DNA of 64,000 bases from Corynebacterium bovis DSM 20582 = CIP 54.80 (GCF_030408615.1 NZ_CP047187.1:1364001-1428000), one strand, 5' to 3'; shown: positions 53,330 through 62,979, counted from the first letter of the stretch. Made by a program: numbers and translations. Notes: generated from the sequence alone by a model not told the origin.

Positions 53330-54646
53330 ATGACCACCGTCATGGTGTTTGTCCATCTCGCAATCCTCATCGGCGCCATCGTGCTCGGCGCGCGTCACGG
53401 GTCCGTCGGCATCGGCGCGGCCGGCGGCCTGGGCGTGCTCCTCCTCGGCCTCACCGGCGTCCACGTGGACCGGTCGGCGATCCCCTGGGACGTCATCGGC
53501 ATCATCATGTCCGTCATCGCCGCGATCGCCGCGATGCAGCGCGCCGGCGGCATGGACTACCTCGTCAGCGTCGCCGAACGGATCCTCCGCCGGAACCCGC
53601 GCCGGATCACGTACTACGCCCCGCTCGTCACGTACGTGATGACCCTCCTCGCGGGGACGGGGCACACCTCCTTCTCCACGCTGCCGGTCATCGCCGAGGT
53701 CGCGAAGGAGGGCGGGGTCCGCCCGTCGCGGCCCCTGTCCGCCGCGGTCGTCACGTCCCAGCTGGCCATCACCGCCTCGCCCATCTCGGCGGCCGTCGTC
53801 CTCATGGCCTCGTTCGTCGAACCCCTCGGGGTGAGCTACCTGCAGCTGCTCGCCGTCGTCATCCCCTCGACGCTCCTCGCCATCATCCCGACCGCCGTCG
53901 TCGCCGACCACATCGGCCGCCCCCTCGACGAGGACCCCGTGTACCGGGACCGCCTCGCGCACGGGCTCGTCGCACCCCCCGGGCGCCCCCGGGACGACGG
54001 AGGCCCCGCGGCGCGACGGTCCGTCGTCATCGTCCTCGTCGCGGTCGTCGCGGTCATGGTCTACGCCACCCTCATCTCCGACCAGCTCGGACTCGTCCAC
54101 GACCCGGCGCTCGGCCGGAACGAGGCGATCATCACCGTCATGCTCACCGCGGCGACCGCGATCCTCGTCGCCTGCCGGGTCCCGGCGGCGGACGTGCCGG
54201 ACACCCCGGTGTTCCGCTCCGGGATGTCGGCCTGCGTGTGCGTCCTCGGCGTCGCGTGGCTCGGCACGACCTTCATCAACCACTACCTCGACGGCATCAC
54301 CGCCGCGTCCGGCTCCGTCCTCCACAGCGCGCCGTGGCTGCTCGCCGTCGTCCTCTTCGTCGCCGCGTCCCTGCTGTACTCCCAGGCGGCGACGACGCAG
54401 GCGCTCATCCCGGCGGCCCTGTCCATCGGGGTCTCACCGCTCGCCGCCGTCGCCGCGTTCGCCGCGACCTCGGCGCTGTTCGTCCTCCCGACGTACCCGA
54501 CGCTCCTCGCCGCCGTCGAGATGGACGACACGGGGTCGACGCGGATCGGCTCGTGGGTGGTCAACCACCCGTTCATCGTCCCGGGGACCGTCGCCGTCGT
54601 GACGGCCGTCGTCCTCGGCTTCGCGATCGGGTCCGTCGTCCTGTGA
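53330..54646 (+). CDS. Dcu-type C4-dicarboxylate transporter
   Basis: Integral membrane carrier of about 12 hydrophobic segments, 438 residues, matching the DcuA/DcuB family (C4-dicarboxylate/aspartate exchange). Recognisable stretches are AGGLGVLLLGL, IMSVIAAIAAMQRAGGMDYL, YYAPLVTYVMTLLAGTGHTS, VVTSQLAITASPISAAVVLM and SQAATTQALIPAALSIGVS. Next to aspA it likely imports aspartate and exports fumarate or succinate, a common pairing. The ATG at 53330 lacks a Shine-Dalgarno; CAGAAT near 53309 could be its -10. Its stop overlaps the sirtuin start as GTGA. The gap 53156-53329 is GC-rich with no gene. Confidence 0.88.
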   Translation: MTTVMVFVHLAILIGAIVLGARHGSVGIGAAGGLGVLLLGLTGVHVDRSAIPWDVIGIIMSVIAAIAAMQRAGGMDYLVSVAERILRRNPRRITYYAPLVTYVMTLLAGTGHTSFSTLPVIAEVAKEGGVRPSRPLSAAVVTSQLAITASPISAAVVLMASFVEPLGVSYLQLLAVVIPSTLLAIIPTAVVADHIGRPLDEDPVYRDRLAHGLVAPPGRPRDDGGPAARRSVVIVLVAVVAVMVYATLISDQLGLVHDPALGRNEAIITVMLTAATAILVACRVPAADVPDTPVFRSGMSACVCVLGVAWLGTTFINHYLDGITAASGSVLHSAPWLLAVVLFVAASLLYSQAATTQALIPAALSIGVSPLAAVAAFAATSALFVLPTYPTLLAAVEMDDTGSTRIGSWVVNHPFIVPGTVAVVTAVVLGFAIGSVVL

Positions 54647-55572
54647 CCCGCCCGGACCCCGTCGCCCTCGCGCACCGCTCGGCGCTGCGGTCGATCGCGC
54701 GGGTCGTCGTCGAGACCCGGACCCCGACCCCGCCGGCGGTCGCCGCCCGCCGCGTGGCCTCCCTGCTCCTCGACGGCGACGTGCTCGTCCTCACCGGGGC
54801 CGGGGTGTCGACCGACTCGGGGATCCCGGACTACCGGGGGCCGTCGGGGTCCCTCACCCGCCACCGGCCCATGACCTACCAGGAGTTCCGGCACGACCCG
54901 GCGGCCTCGCACCGGTACTGGGCGCGGTCGTTCGTCGGGTGGCGGCACATGGACACCGCGGTGCCGAACGACACGCACCACGCCCTCGCCGAGCTCGAGT
55001 CGGTGGGGGCGGTGTCCGGGATCGTCACCCAGAACGTCGACGGCCTCCACGCGGCGGCCGGGAGCCGGAACCTCCTCGCCCTCCACGGGGACCTCGCGAC
55101 GGTCGTGTGCCTCCGGTGCGGTGCCCGGGAGGACCGCCGGTCACTCGACGGGCGGCTGCGCGCCGCGAACCCGGGGTACCTCGAGTCCGTCCGCCTCGAC
55201 CCGGCGCAGGTCAACCCGGACGGTGACGTGTCGCTCAGCGCGGACGTCGTCGCCCGGTTCCGGATGCCCGGGTGCGCGGAGTGCGGGTCCGGGCTGCTCA
55301 AGCCGGACGTCGTGTACTTCGGGGAGCCCGTGCCGGGGGAGCGGCGGGAGCGGGTCGCGCACATGCTGGGCGAGGCCCGGTCGGTCCTCGTCGCGGGGTC
55401 GTCGCTGGCGGTCATGAGCGGGTTCCGCATCGTCCTCGACGCGCTGAAGGCCGGGCTGCCGGTGGCCGTCGTCAACGGGGGGCCGGGCCGGGCGGACGAC
55501 CGCGTGAACGTCGTGTGGCGGACCCCCGTGCGGCCGGCGTTCCACCGGCTCATCGACGCCGTGTGCCCCTGA
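54643..55572 (+). CDS. Sir2 family NAD-dependent protein deacetylase
   Basis: Sirtuin removing acyl groups from lysines with NAD+. The 309-residue protein has the NAD site LTGAGVSTDSGIPDYRGPSG (about residue 50), TQNVDGLHAAAG, catalytic histidine in LALHGDLATVVC, zinc cysteines in CLRCG and CAECG, and KPDVVYFGEPVP then VAGSSLAVMSG. It is a class II/SIRT4-like sequence by the long zinc module (about 45 residues between cysteine pairs). About 35 N-terminal residues precede the Rossmann core. The GTG at 54643 overlaps the transporter stop (GTGA), so it is co-translated with the Dcu-type carrier, which is unusual company. Confidence 0.92.
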   Translation: MTRPDPVALAHRSALRSIARVVVETRTPTPPAVAARRVASLLLDGDVLVLTGAGVSTDSGIPDYRGPSGSLTRHRPMTYQEFRHDPAASHRYWARSFVGWRHMDTAVPNDTHHALAELESVGAVSGIVTQNVDGLHAAAGSRNLLALHGDLATVVCLRCGAREDRRSLDGRLRAANPGYLESVRLDPAQVNPDGDVSLSADVVARFRMPGCAECGSGLLKPDVVYFGEPVPGERRERVAHMLGEARSVLVAGSSLAVMSGFRIVLDALKAGLPVAVVNGGPGRADDRVNVVWRTPVRPAFHRLIDAVCP

Positions 55573-55579
55573 GCGGCGG

Positions 55580-55604
55580 GTGCCCCGGGGCGGGACCGGG
55601 GCAC
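55580..55604. terminator. Hairpin between the sirtuin and RecB-like genes
   Basis: GTGCCCCGG (55580-55588) pairs perfectly with CCGGGGCAC (55596-55604) around a 7-nt loop, 8 bp after the sirtuin stop. A 10-bp unit GGGCGCGACC is tandemly repeated at about 55625-55645. No U tract. Confidence 0.5.
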
Positions 55605-55658
55605 GACCGGGGAGGAAGTGGTCCGGGGCGCGACCGGGGCGCGACCGGGCCGCCGCGG

Positions 55659-56591
55659 TCAGGACGCGCGCGGGAGCTCCGGCGCCCCGGGGTACTCCGG
55701 GGGCGTGCCGCCGAAGGCCGGGCAGATCGCCTGGAAGGAGCACCACCCGCAGAGCTTCGAGGTCCTCGGGGCGAACGACCCGTCGGCGGCGTCGTCGGCG
55801 ATGCTGTTCCACAGGTCCGCGAGGTCCCGCTCGAAGTACCGCAGCTCCGTCTCCGAGGGGGCGAGGATCATGTCGTCGGCGACCTTGAGGTACATGAGCC
55901 GGAGCTGGGCCGGGACCTGGTCGAACAGCCGCCACCACACGAGGGCGTAGAACTTCATCTGGAAGGTCGCCTGGGCGGAGAACCGGGGGATGGGCTTCTT
56001 CCCGGTCTTGTAGTCGACGACGCGCACCTCCCCGGTGGGGGCGACGTCCACCCGGTCGATGAACCCGCGCACGGGCACGCCGTTGGGCAGCGTCGTGTCG
56101 ACGTACATCTCGCACTCACGGGCGTCGAACCCCGCCGGGTTCTCCATGCGGAAGTAGCCCTTCACCAGCTCGCGCGCGGCGACGAGGAAGTCCGTCCGGT
56201 CCCCGTCGGGCACGAGCTCCGTGAGCTCGGCGTCCCCGGCGGTCATCGCGTCCCACGTCGGGACGATCATCTTCACCGCCGCCGGGTACGTGCGGTCCTC
56301 CCGGGGCAGCGCGTGGAGCTTCTCGAGGACCGCGTGGACCAACGTGCCCTTGACCTGGGCGACGGTCTTCGGCTCGGGGAGCCGGTCGATCGCCCGGAAG
56401 CGGTAGAGCAGCGGGCACTGCCGGTAGTCACCGGCGCGGGAGGGGGAGAGGGCCAGCGGGCGACGCGGTCGGCCGGCGGGGCCGGTGTCCGCGGGGGCCG
56501 TCGGGTCCGCGGGGGTCGGGGTGTCGGGGGTGGTCGGGGTGGTGTCCGCGGGGGTCGTCGGGTCCGCGGGGCGTGTGCTGTCGGTCGTCAT
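55659..56591 (-). CDS. RecB-family PD-(D/E)XK exonuclease with Fe-S cysteines
   Basis: Stand-alone nuclease domain of the RecB/Cas4/AddB type, 310 residues. A 42-residue Thr/Pro repeat-like N terminus precedes LSPSRAGDYRQCPLLYRFRA (first cysteine). Then come GTLVHAVLEKLHAL (histidine of the fold), GFIDRVDVAPTGEVRVVDYKTGK (catalytic D and D-x-K) and the final cluster CGWCSFQAICPAF with three cysteines. Four cysteines in this arrangement bind a [4Fe-4S] cluster in Cas4/AddB. It resembles Rv2119 by domain and neighbourhood. No helicase partner or CRISPR array is nearby, so it is a housekeeping repair protein candidate. ATG 56591 follows GAAGGA closely. Confidence 0.88.
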   Translation of the reverse strand: MTTDSTRPADPTTPADTTPTTPDTPTPADPTAPADTGPAGRPRRPLALSPSRAGDYRQCPLLYRFRAIDRLPEPKTVAQVKGTLVHAVLEKLHALPREDRTYPAAVKMIVPTWDAMTAGDAELTELVPDGDRTDFLVAARELVKGYFRMENPAGFDARECEMYVDTTLPNGVPVRGFIDRVDVAPTGEVRVVDYKTGKKPIPRFSAQATFQMKFYALVWWRLFDQVPAQLRLMYLKVADDMILAPSETELRYFERDLADLWNSIADDAADGSFAPRTSKLCGWCSFQAICPAFGGTPPEYPGAPELPRAS

Positions 56592-56713
56592 GGGTCCTTC
56601 GGTCGTCGGTGTCGTCGGTGCGGATGCGGTCGGTGCAGTCGTGGGCTGTGCGGTCGGTGCAGCGGTGGGGTGTGCGGTCGTGGGGCCCGCCGTCGTGGGC
56701 GGTGCCCGGCCGG

Positions 56714-58171
56714 TCAGAGGGCGTCGAGCATCTTCCCCGGGTTGAGGATCCCGGCCGGGTCCACGGCGGCCTTGATCTCCCGGTGCAGGCGGCGCGCCCC
56801 GTCGTCGAGCTCCCGGGCGAGCCACCCGCGCTTGAGGTAGCCGACGCCGTGCTCGCCGGTGATCGTGCCCCCGAGGTCGAGCCCGAGCTGCATGACGTCG
56901 TCGAACGCCGTCTGCGCGGCCCGCGCCGACGCCGGGTCCGCCGGGTCGTAGAAGATCGACGGGTGGGTGTTGCCGTCCCCGGCGTGGGCGACGAGGGAGA
57001 TGACGACGCCGGTGCGCCCCCGGATCTCGTCGAGACCGTCGACGAAGTCGGTGAACCGCGACAGGGGCACGCACACGTCCTCGAGCAGGCGGCCACCGCC
57101 GTGGGCGCGGGCGAAGTGCTCGAAGCTCGGCTGGACGTTCCGGCGCGCGGCGATGAGGGCGTCGTTGTCCGCCGCGTTGTCGGAGAAGGCGACGTCCACC
57201 GCGCCGTTGTCCCCGGCGATCCGCGCGAACGCCTCGGTGTCCGCGACGCTCGTCGGGGAGTCCGACTGCATGATGACGATCGCGCCGACGGACCCGTCGA
57301 ACCCGAAGTCGCCCAGCTCGTTGAGCATCCCGATCGTCGTGCGGTCCATGAGCTCCATGAGGGAGGGCCGGGGCTCGGACGCCATGTACGCGGCGACGGC
57401 CGCGGCCGCGTCGCGCTCCCGGGGGAAGGTCGCGACGGCCGTCAGCGGGTCCGGCCCGAGGGGGACGACGCGGAGCACCGCCTCGACGATGACGCCGAGG
57501 GTGCCCTCCGACCCGACGAACAGACCGCACAGGTCCAGTCCGGCGACCCCCTTCGCCGTGCGCCGGCCGAGGCGGGTGACCGTGCCGTCGGCGAGCACGA
57601 CCGTCAGCTCCAGGACGTAGTCCCGGGTGACGCCGTACTTCACGCAGCACAGGCCGCCGGCGTTCGTCGCGATGTTGCCGCCGACCGAGGAGATCGCGAC
57701 GGACCCCGGGTCCGGCGGGTAGGCGAGTCCGTGGGGGCGCAGCGCGTCCTTGAGGTCCTGGTTGATCACCCCGGGTTGCACGGTGACGGTGTGGTTCGCG
57801 GCGTCGATCCCGACGACGGCGTCCATGCCGCGGACGTCGAGCAGGATCGCCCCGGGGACGGCGTTCGCCGCGCCGGAGAGCCCGGTCCGGGCGCCCTGGG
57901 GGACGACGGGCACGCCGTGGGCGTGGGCGTGACGGAGGGTCTCGACGACGTCCGCCGTGCTCCGCGCCCTGACGAGGGCGACGGCACCCTCGGCGGGGAC
58001 GCCGACGGCCTCGTCCGTCGAGTGCGACGCGAGGATGTCCGGGTCGGTGACGAGCCGCCCCTCCAGCCGTCCGGCGAGGTCGGCCAGGTCCACCGCCGGG
58101 CCGGTCCCGCCGGCACCGGCCGTCCCCGGCGCGCCGTCCGCACCGGTCCCGTGTGTCTGCTGCGCTGTCAT
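56714..58171 (-). CDS. FAD-linked oxidase, GlcD/D-lactate dehydrogenase type
   Basis: Flavoprotein of the vanillyl-alcohol oxidase family that oxidises a 2-hydroxy acid such as glycolate or D-lactate. The 485-residue protein has the FAD-binding domain (PVVPQGARTGLSGAANAVPG, PPDPGSVAISSVGGNIATNA, GGLCCVKYGVTRDYVL) and the C-terminal cap with FVGSEGTLGVIVEAVLRV, HAGDGNTHPSIFYD and GEHGVGYLKR near the C terminus. The substrate cannot be fixed from sequence. GAGAGGAG lies 8 nt before ATG 58171. It is upstream of, and co-directional with, the RecB-like gene (122-bp gap with GGTCGGTGC-type short repeats). Confidence 0.9.
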   Translation of the reverse strand: MTAQQTHGTGADGAPGTAGAGGTGPAVDLADLAGRLEGRLVTDPDILASHSTDEAVGVPAEGAVALVRARSTADVVETLRHAHAHGVPVVPQGARTGLSGAANAVPGAILLDVRGMDAVVGIDAANHTVTVQPGVINQDLKDALRPHGLAYPPDPGSVAISSVGGNIATNAGGLCCVKYGVTRDYVLELTVVLADGTVTRLGRRTAKGVAGLDLCGLFVGSEGTLGVIVEAVLRVVPLGPDPLTAVATFPRERDAAAAVAAYMASEPRPSLMELMDRTTIGMLNELGDFGFDGSVGAIVIMQSDSPTSVADTEAFARIAGDNGAVDVAFSDNAADNDALIAARRNVQPSFEHFARAHGGGRLLEDVCVPLSRFTDFVDGLDEIRGRTGVVISLVAHAGDGNTHPSIFYDPADPASARAAQTAFDDVMQLGLDLGGTITGEHGVGYLKRGWLARELDDGARRLHREIKAAVDPAGILNPGKMLDAL

Positions 58172-58392
58172 GTGCGCGTCTCCTCTCGTCCCGCTCGGCC
58201 GCCGGGGCCGGCCGGACCGTGGCCGACCCGGACCGCCCGTCACCCCGCGCCCTCTGCCCGTCATCCTATCGGCCGCGCAGCCACCCCCGGTGACCGGTGT
58301 CCGCGGCCCCACGGACCCCGGTCCACCGGGCGTCCCGTGCCGGCCCCGCGACCCCGTCGGGGGGTGGCCGGTGACGCCACACACCGAACTAG

Positions 58393-58411
58393 TAAGGTGA
58401 GGCTTGGTTTT
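58393..58411 (+). promoter_or_regulatory. Probable DtxR/IdeR iron box upstream of irtA
   Basis: TAAGGTGAGGCTTGGTTTT matches 14 of 19 positions of the degenerate DtxR consensus TWAGGTWAGSCTWACCTWA. It lies 78 bp before irtA, a siderophore import gene, where such a box is expected. The rest of 58172-58488 has no gene. Confidence 0.6.
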
Positions 58412-58488
58412 TGTTGTGGTTCGCGGCCGTTCCCCCGACGGCCCACCTGACCCCGACCGGGCGTCGTCGCCCACCGAAAGGACCCCGC

Positions 58489-61128
58489 ATGGGAAAGGGA
58501 TTCCAGGGCGCTGTACTACGGACCCTCGGCGCCAGGGAGCACCTGCTCACGGTGACCGGGACAACCCGCGTCGCCGAGCACTTCCACCGCGTCACCTTCC
58601 ACTCGGACACGATGCTCGACCCGGAGGGGGAGACCCCGGCGACGTGGGTGCGCCTGTGGTTCCCGGACCCGGAGGGCGGCCCGAAGATGTTCCAGCGCGG
58701 CTACACCCTCCTCGACGCCGACCCGGCGACCGGCACCTTCTCCGTGGAGTTCGTCATCCACCACCCGTCGGGACCGGCCGCGCACTGGGCCGAGAACGCC
58801 GAGGTCGGCGACACCCTCGTCGGGATGCGGTTCGGGGCCCGGCCCTTCGAGCTGCTCGACCCGCCGCCGGAGGGCTACCTCCTCCTCGGCGACCTCGCGG
58901 CGTACCCGGCGATCGCGTCGATCGCGCGGGCGGTGCCCTCGGACATCCCGGTCGTCGTGTACCTCGAGAGCCACAGCCCGCACGACCGTGACATTCCGCT
59001 GGTCTCCGGGCCGAACATCACCGTGGAGTGGGTCGAGGACCTGCCGGACGGCCAGGGCCTGGCACAGGCGGTGCGCGGCGGGGAGTGGACGGGCTGGTAC
59101 GCCTGGGTCACGGCGGAGTCGTTGACGACGCGGCGCGCGAAGACCGTCCTCCAGCGCGAGTTCGAGTTCACCCGGGCGACCCTCCACTCCCAGGCGTACT
59201 GGGTCAGCGGACGCTCCATGGGCACGAGCCGGTCCCTCGACGAGGCCGGGGACACCCCGGGGACGCCGGCCGCCGCCACCGCCGACGGGGCGTCCGCCAC
59301 CCCGGCGCCGGCCGCCGCGGACCCGGCGCGGACGGCGTCGACACCCCGACCCGGCACCGGCGGCCCCGGCACGCCCGACACCGGCACGGGCCCCGCGACC
59401 CGCCGGAAGGAACCCGGCGTCCTACGCCCGGCGCGCGGGGCGCTCATCGCCGGCGGGATCGCCCAGGGCCTGCTGTCCCTGCTCCAGATCGTGCCGTTCA
59501 TCCTCTTCGCGGAGCTCGCCCGGCTCTTCCTCGACGGGGCCGACCGGGAACGCTTCGTCTCCACCGCGGTCGCCGCCCTCGTCGTCATGGGCCTGTCGGC
59601 GTTCGGCACCGCCGCGCTCGTGTTCGCCATGCACCTCTACGACGCCCGCTTCGCCGCGACCGTGCGGCGACGGCTCATGCGGAAGCTGACGACCCTGCCT
59701 CTGGGCTGGTTCGGGGAACGGCAGCCCGGCGACGTGAAGAAACTCGTCGCCGACGACGTCCAGGCGCTGCACTACCTCGTCACCCACGCGGTGCTCGACC
59801 TCGTCGGGGCCGTCGTGACCCCCCTGGCGACCCTGATCTACCTCTTCGCCGTCCAGTGGCGGCTCGGCCTCGTCCTGCTCCTGCCGATCATCGCGTTCTT
59901 CGGGGTCATGGTGTCGATCTCCCGGCGCGACGCGGACAAGGTCGTGCAGTCCCAGCGTCTCGTCGCCCGCGCGTCCGGCGAGGCCCAGACCTTCATCTCC
60001 ACCCGCGACCAGGCCCGGGTCTTCGGCCCGTCCTCGGTCGTCGACCTCCCGGGCACGCTGCGGCGCACCGGCGACTTCGTCGAGGAGTGGCAGCTGGACA
60101 CCGGCCCGGCGAAGATCCTCGCCGTCATGATCAACCGTCCGACGACCGTCCTCGGCATCCTCGTCGTCGCCGCCTGGCTGCTCATGACACCCGGGTGGCT
60201 CACCGCCGCGGACCTCGTGCCGTTCCTCGTCCTCGGCACATCCTTCGGCGGCCAGCTCCTCGCCGTGACGACGAACACCGGGGCCCTCGTCACCGGCCTG
60301 GAGTCCCGGGACGGTCTCGAGCTCATGCTCGGCACCCCGGGCCTCGCCGGCCCCGCCGACCGCCCGGCCCCGGACGGGCACATCCGGTTCTCGGGGGTCC
60401 GCTTCGGCTACGGGCCCGGCCACACCGTGCTGCCGGACCTCGACCTCCGGCTCGAGGCCGGCACCGTCACCGCGCTCGTCGGACCGTCGGGGGCCGGCAA
60501 GTCGACCGTCGCCGCGCTCCTCGCCCGGCTGTGGGACCCCCAGGCCGGGCAGATCAGCATCGACGGCCGCGACCTGCGCGACATGACCCAGGACGAGCTG
60601 TACTCGACGGTGACGATCCTGCTCCAGGACGTCCAGCTCATCCGGGCGACCGTCCGGGAGAACATCGCCCTCACCCGCCCGGACGCGACCGCCGCCGAGG
60701 TCGAGGCCGCCGCCCGCGCCGCGCACGTCCACGACACCGTCGCGGCCCTGCCGCAGGGCTACGACACCGTCGTCGACACCGACCGGCTCTCCGGCGGCGA
60801 GCGCCAGCGCATCGGCATCGCCCGGGCGCTGCTCGCGGACACGCCCGTCGTCGTCCTCGACGAGGCGACGGCGGCGGCGGACCCCGACTCGGAGTGGGCG
60901 ATCCGCCAGGGACTCAGCCGCCTGCTCGAGGGCCGGACGGTCCTCATGATCGCGCACCGGCTGCACACCGTGCGGGACGCCGACCGCATCGTCGTCCTCG
61001 ACCGTGGCCGGGTCGTCGAGTCCGGCACCCATGACGAGCTCCTCGCCGCCGACGGCCTCTACGCCGGGCTGTGGCGGGCCACGACCCCGGCCGTCCCGAC
61101 CGCCCACCCCACCGAGGAGACCCGCTGA
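58489..61128 (+). CDS. irtA: Siderophore importer/reductase IrtA: SIP domain fused to ABC transporter
   Basis: Half of the IrtAB system that imports ferri-siderophores and reduces the iron. The 879 residues comprise a cytoplasmic FAD-binding siderophore-interacting domain (1-250: FQRGYTLLDADPATGTFSVE, YLLLGDLAAYPAIASIARAV, WYAWVTAESLTTRR), an Ala/Pro/Thr linker (255-305), six membrane helices (about 320-600) and an ATPase (640-860) with Walker A GPSGAGKSTVAAL, signature LSGGERQRIGIARAL and Walker B VVVLDEATAAADP. Layout and sequence match mycobacterial IrtA. AAAGGA lies 8 nt before ATG 58489. It overlaps irtB by 1 bp, and a DtxR-like box lies upstream, so iron repression is likely. Confidence 0.95.
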   Translation: MGKGFQGAVLRTLGAREHLLTVTGTTRVAEHFHRVTFHSDTMLDPEGETPATWVRLWFPDPEGGPKMFQRGYTLLDADPATGTFSVEFVIHHPSGPAAHWAENAEVGDTLVGMRFGARPFELLDPPPEGYLLLGDLAAYPAIASIARAVPSDIPVVVYLESHSPHDRDIPLVSGPNITVEWVEDLPDGQGLAQAVRGGEWTGWYAWVTAESLTTRRAKTVLQREFEFTRATLHSQAYWVSGRSMGTSRSLDEAGDTPGTPAAATADGASATPAPAAADPARTASTPRPGTGGPGTPDTGTGPATRRKEPGVLRPARGALIAGGIAQGLLSLLQIVPFILFAELARLFLDGADRERFVSTAVAALVVMGLSAFGTAALVFAMHLYDARFAATVRRRLMRKLTTLPLGWFGERQPGDVKKLVADDVQALHYLVTHAVLDLVGAVVTPLATLIYLFAVQWRLGLVLLLPIIAFFGVMVSISRRDADKVVQSQRLVARASGEAQTFISTRDQARVFGPSSVVDLPGTLRRTGDFVEEWQLDTGPAKILAVMINRPTTVLGILVVAAWLLMTPGWLTAADLVPFLVLGTSFGGQLLAVTTNTGALVTGLESRDGLELMLGTPGLAGPADRPAPDGHIRFSGVRFGYGPGHTVLPDLDLRLEAGTVTALVGPSGAGKSTVAALLARLWDPQAGQISIDGRDLRDMTQDELYSTVTILLQDVQLIRATVRENIALTRPDATAAEVEAAARAAHVHDTVAALPQGYDTVVDTDRLSGGERQRIGIARALLADTPVVVLDEATAAADPDSEWAIRQGLSRLLEGRTVLMIAHRLHTVRDADRIVVLDRGRVVESGTHDELLAADGLYAGLWRATTPAVPTAHPTEETR

Positions 61129-62837
61129 TGCTGACCCACCTGCACGCCCTCACCGGCGGCGGCCCCCGCTACCGGGGGTTCCTCGTCCTCACCGTCGTCT
61201 CCGCGATCCTCCAGGCCGGGGCGGTGCTCGCCCTGTTCCCGACCTTCGACCGGCTGTTCGGGGACCACCCGTCCGGCGCGTGGCCGTGGGTGCTCGTCGT
61301 CGTCGCCCTCATTGCGGCGGCGTGGGGCATCGACGTCGTCGCCGCCCGGCTCGGGCTCGCCCTCGGCATCCAGGTCATGCGCGTCATCCACGAGCGGACC
61401 CCGGAGGCCGTCCTCGCCTGGCCGTCGTCGGTCCTCACCGCGGAGAAGACGGCGTCGCTGCGCCGGCTCGTGTCCTCCGGGGCGACGGAGGCGACCAGCT
61501 CGGTGGTCCTCATGGTCTCGCCGGTCGTCACCGCCGTGGTGTTCACCCCGGCCCTCGGGCTCGGCCTGCTCACCGTCTCCGTGCCCGTCGCGCTCGTCAC
61601 CGTCGCCGGCGGTGTGCTCGTCCTCGCGGCGCTGTGGCTGAGCACCCGCCTGCAGGCCCGCTCCGAGACCGCGTTCTCCCGGGCGACCGAGGAGCTGGAC
61701 TCGCGCCTGTTCGAGTTCGCCTGGGCCCAGCCGTCGCTGCGGACCGCCCGCCACGTCTCGGCGGGGGAGGCCCTCGTCGACGACGCCATCGAGTCGACCC
61801 GCCGCCGGTCGCTGCGCCTGCTGCTGTGGCAGATCCCCGGCGAGTTCGTCTTCAGCGCCGTCCTCCAGGTCGTCCTCCTCGGCTTCGGGCTCGCCGCGTG
61901 GACCGCCTACGACTCGGGCACGCTGTCCGCCGTCGGCGCCGCCACACTCGTCATCGTCCTGCTCCGGGTCGTCGAGCAGGTCACCACCGTCTCCGGGTCG
62001 GTGACCGGGGTGCTCGCCGTGACCCGCACGCTCGCGGAGGTCCGGGAGGTCACCGACGTCGCCCCCGTCACCCCGTCCCGGCCGGCGCCGACGGCCCCCC
62101 ACGTCGTCGCCGACGGCCTGGAGGTCACCTACGGCGACGGCACGGCCGGGCTCCGCGACGCCTCGCTCGACCTCGCCCCGGGGACCGTCACCGTCGTCGT
62201 GGGCCGGTCGGGGTCGGGGAAGACGACGCTGCTCCGCGCGCTCGCCGGACTCGAACCGGCGTCCGGGGGCGGCGTCTCCCTCGCCGGGCCGGGCGGCCCC
62301 CGGGCCTCACTCGGCGACCTGCGCGGCAACGCCACCGTCGTCTTCCAGCAGACGGCCCTCAACGCCGGGACGGTGCGGGAGAACCTGCTCTCCGTCAACC
62401 CGGCCCTCAGTCAGGAGGAGCTCGACGGGATCGCCCGCACGGCCCAGCTCACCCGGACCCTGCAGCGGCTGCCCGGCGGCTGGGACACGCCCGCCGGCGA
62501 GCTCGGCTCCCAGCTGTCCGGCGGTGAGCGGCAGCGGGTGGGCATCGCCCGGGCCCTCGCGAAGCCCGCCCGGTTCCTCCTCGTCGACGAGGCCACCTCC
62601 GCCCTCGACGCCCGCAACGAACGCGCCGTCGTCGACGCCATCTCCGGTATCCGCGGCGACTACACCACCGTCATCGTCACCCACAGCCCGGCGACCCTCG
62701 CCGTCGCCGACGAGGTCGTCGTCATGGACGGCGGCCGGATCACCGAGCAGGGCCCGCCCGCCGAGCTCGAGGCCGCCGGCGGGGAGTTCACGAGGATCCT
62801 CGACGAATGGCGCCGCTCCGCGGCCTGGCACGTCTGA
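61128..62837 (+). CDS. irtB: Siderophore importer subunit IrtB
   Basis: Second half-transporter of the IrtAB heterodimer, 569 residues: six membrane helices (1-310) and an ATPase domain. Walker A is GRSGSGKTTLLRAL (about residue 363), the signature is LSGGERQRVGIARALAKP and Walker B is FLLVDEATSALDA. The segment TVVFQQTALNAGTVRENLL is the Q-loop. It overlaps the irtA stop as TGATG, so the two are made together. The iron ligand (a carboxymycobactin-like or other siderophore) cannot be told from sequence; no siderophore synthesis genes are in the window. Confidence 0.94.
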   Translation: MLTHLHALTGGGPRYRGFLVLTVVSAILQAGAVLALFPTFDRLFGDHPSGAWPWVLVVVALIAAAWGIDVVAARLGLALGIQVMRVIHERTPEAVLAWPSSVLTAEKTASLRRLVSSGATEATSSVVLMVSPVVTAVVFTPALGLGLLTVSVPVALVTVAGGVLVLAALWLSTRLQARSETAFSRATEELDSRLFEFAWAQPSLRTARHVSAGEALVDDAIESTRRRSLRLLLWQIPGEFVFSAVLQVVLLGFGLAAWTAYDSGTLSAVGAATLVIVLLRVVEQVTTVSGSVTGVLAVTRTLAEVREVTDVAPVTPSRPAPTAPHVVADGLEVTYGDGTAGLRDASLDLAPGTVTVVVGRSGSGKTTLLRALAGLEPASGGGVSLAGPGGPRASLGDLRGNATVVFQQTALNAGTVRENLLSVNPALSQEELDGIARTAQLTRTLQRLPGGWDTPAGELGSQLSGGERQRVGIARALAKPARFLLVDEATSALDARNERAVVDAISGIRGDYTTVIVTHSPATLAVADEVVVMDGGRITEQGPPAELEAAGGEFTRILDEWRRSAAWHV

Positions 62838-62920
62838 GCCCTCCCGGGGCGGCCGCCGGACCGGCCTCCCCGGCCGCCCCACCCGGCGGGGGAGGTTCGC
62901 GCGCCGGAGCACGGCGTCGT

Positions 62921-62926
62921 TACACT
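62921..62926 (+). promoter_or_regulatory. Candidate -10 box of trmI
   Basis: TACACT lies 53 bp before the trmI GTG. It would give a leader of about 45 nt ending in a GAGGA ribosome site. No clear -35. Confidence 0.45.
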
Positions 62927-62979
62927 TGGACGGTTCCCACCTGACCCGCACCCCCGACGACGAATGACGAGGACCCCCC

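Noticed and set aside
55659..56591. CRISPR-associated Cas4
   Set aside because: The nuclease has the same fold and Fe-S cysteines, but there is no CRISPR array or cas gene nearby, and the neighbourhood matches the conserved actinobacterial RecB-like gene.
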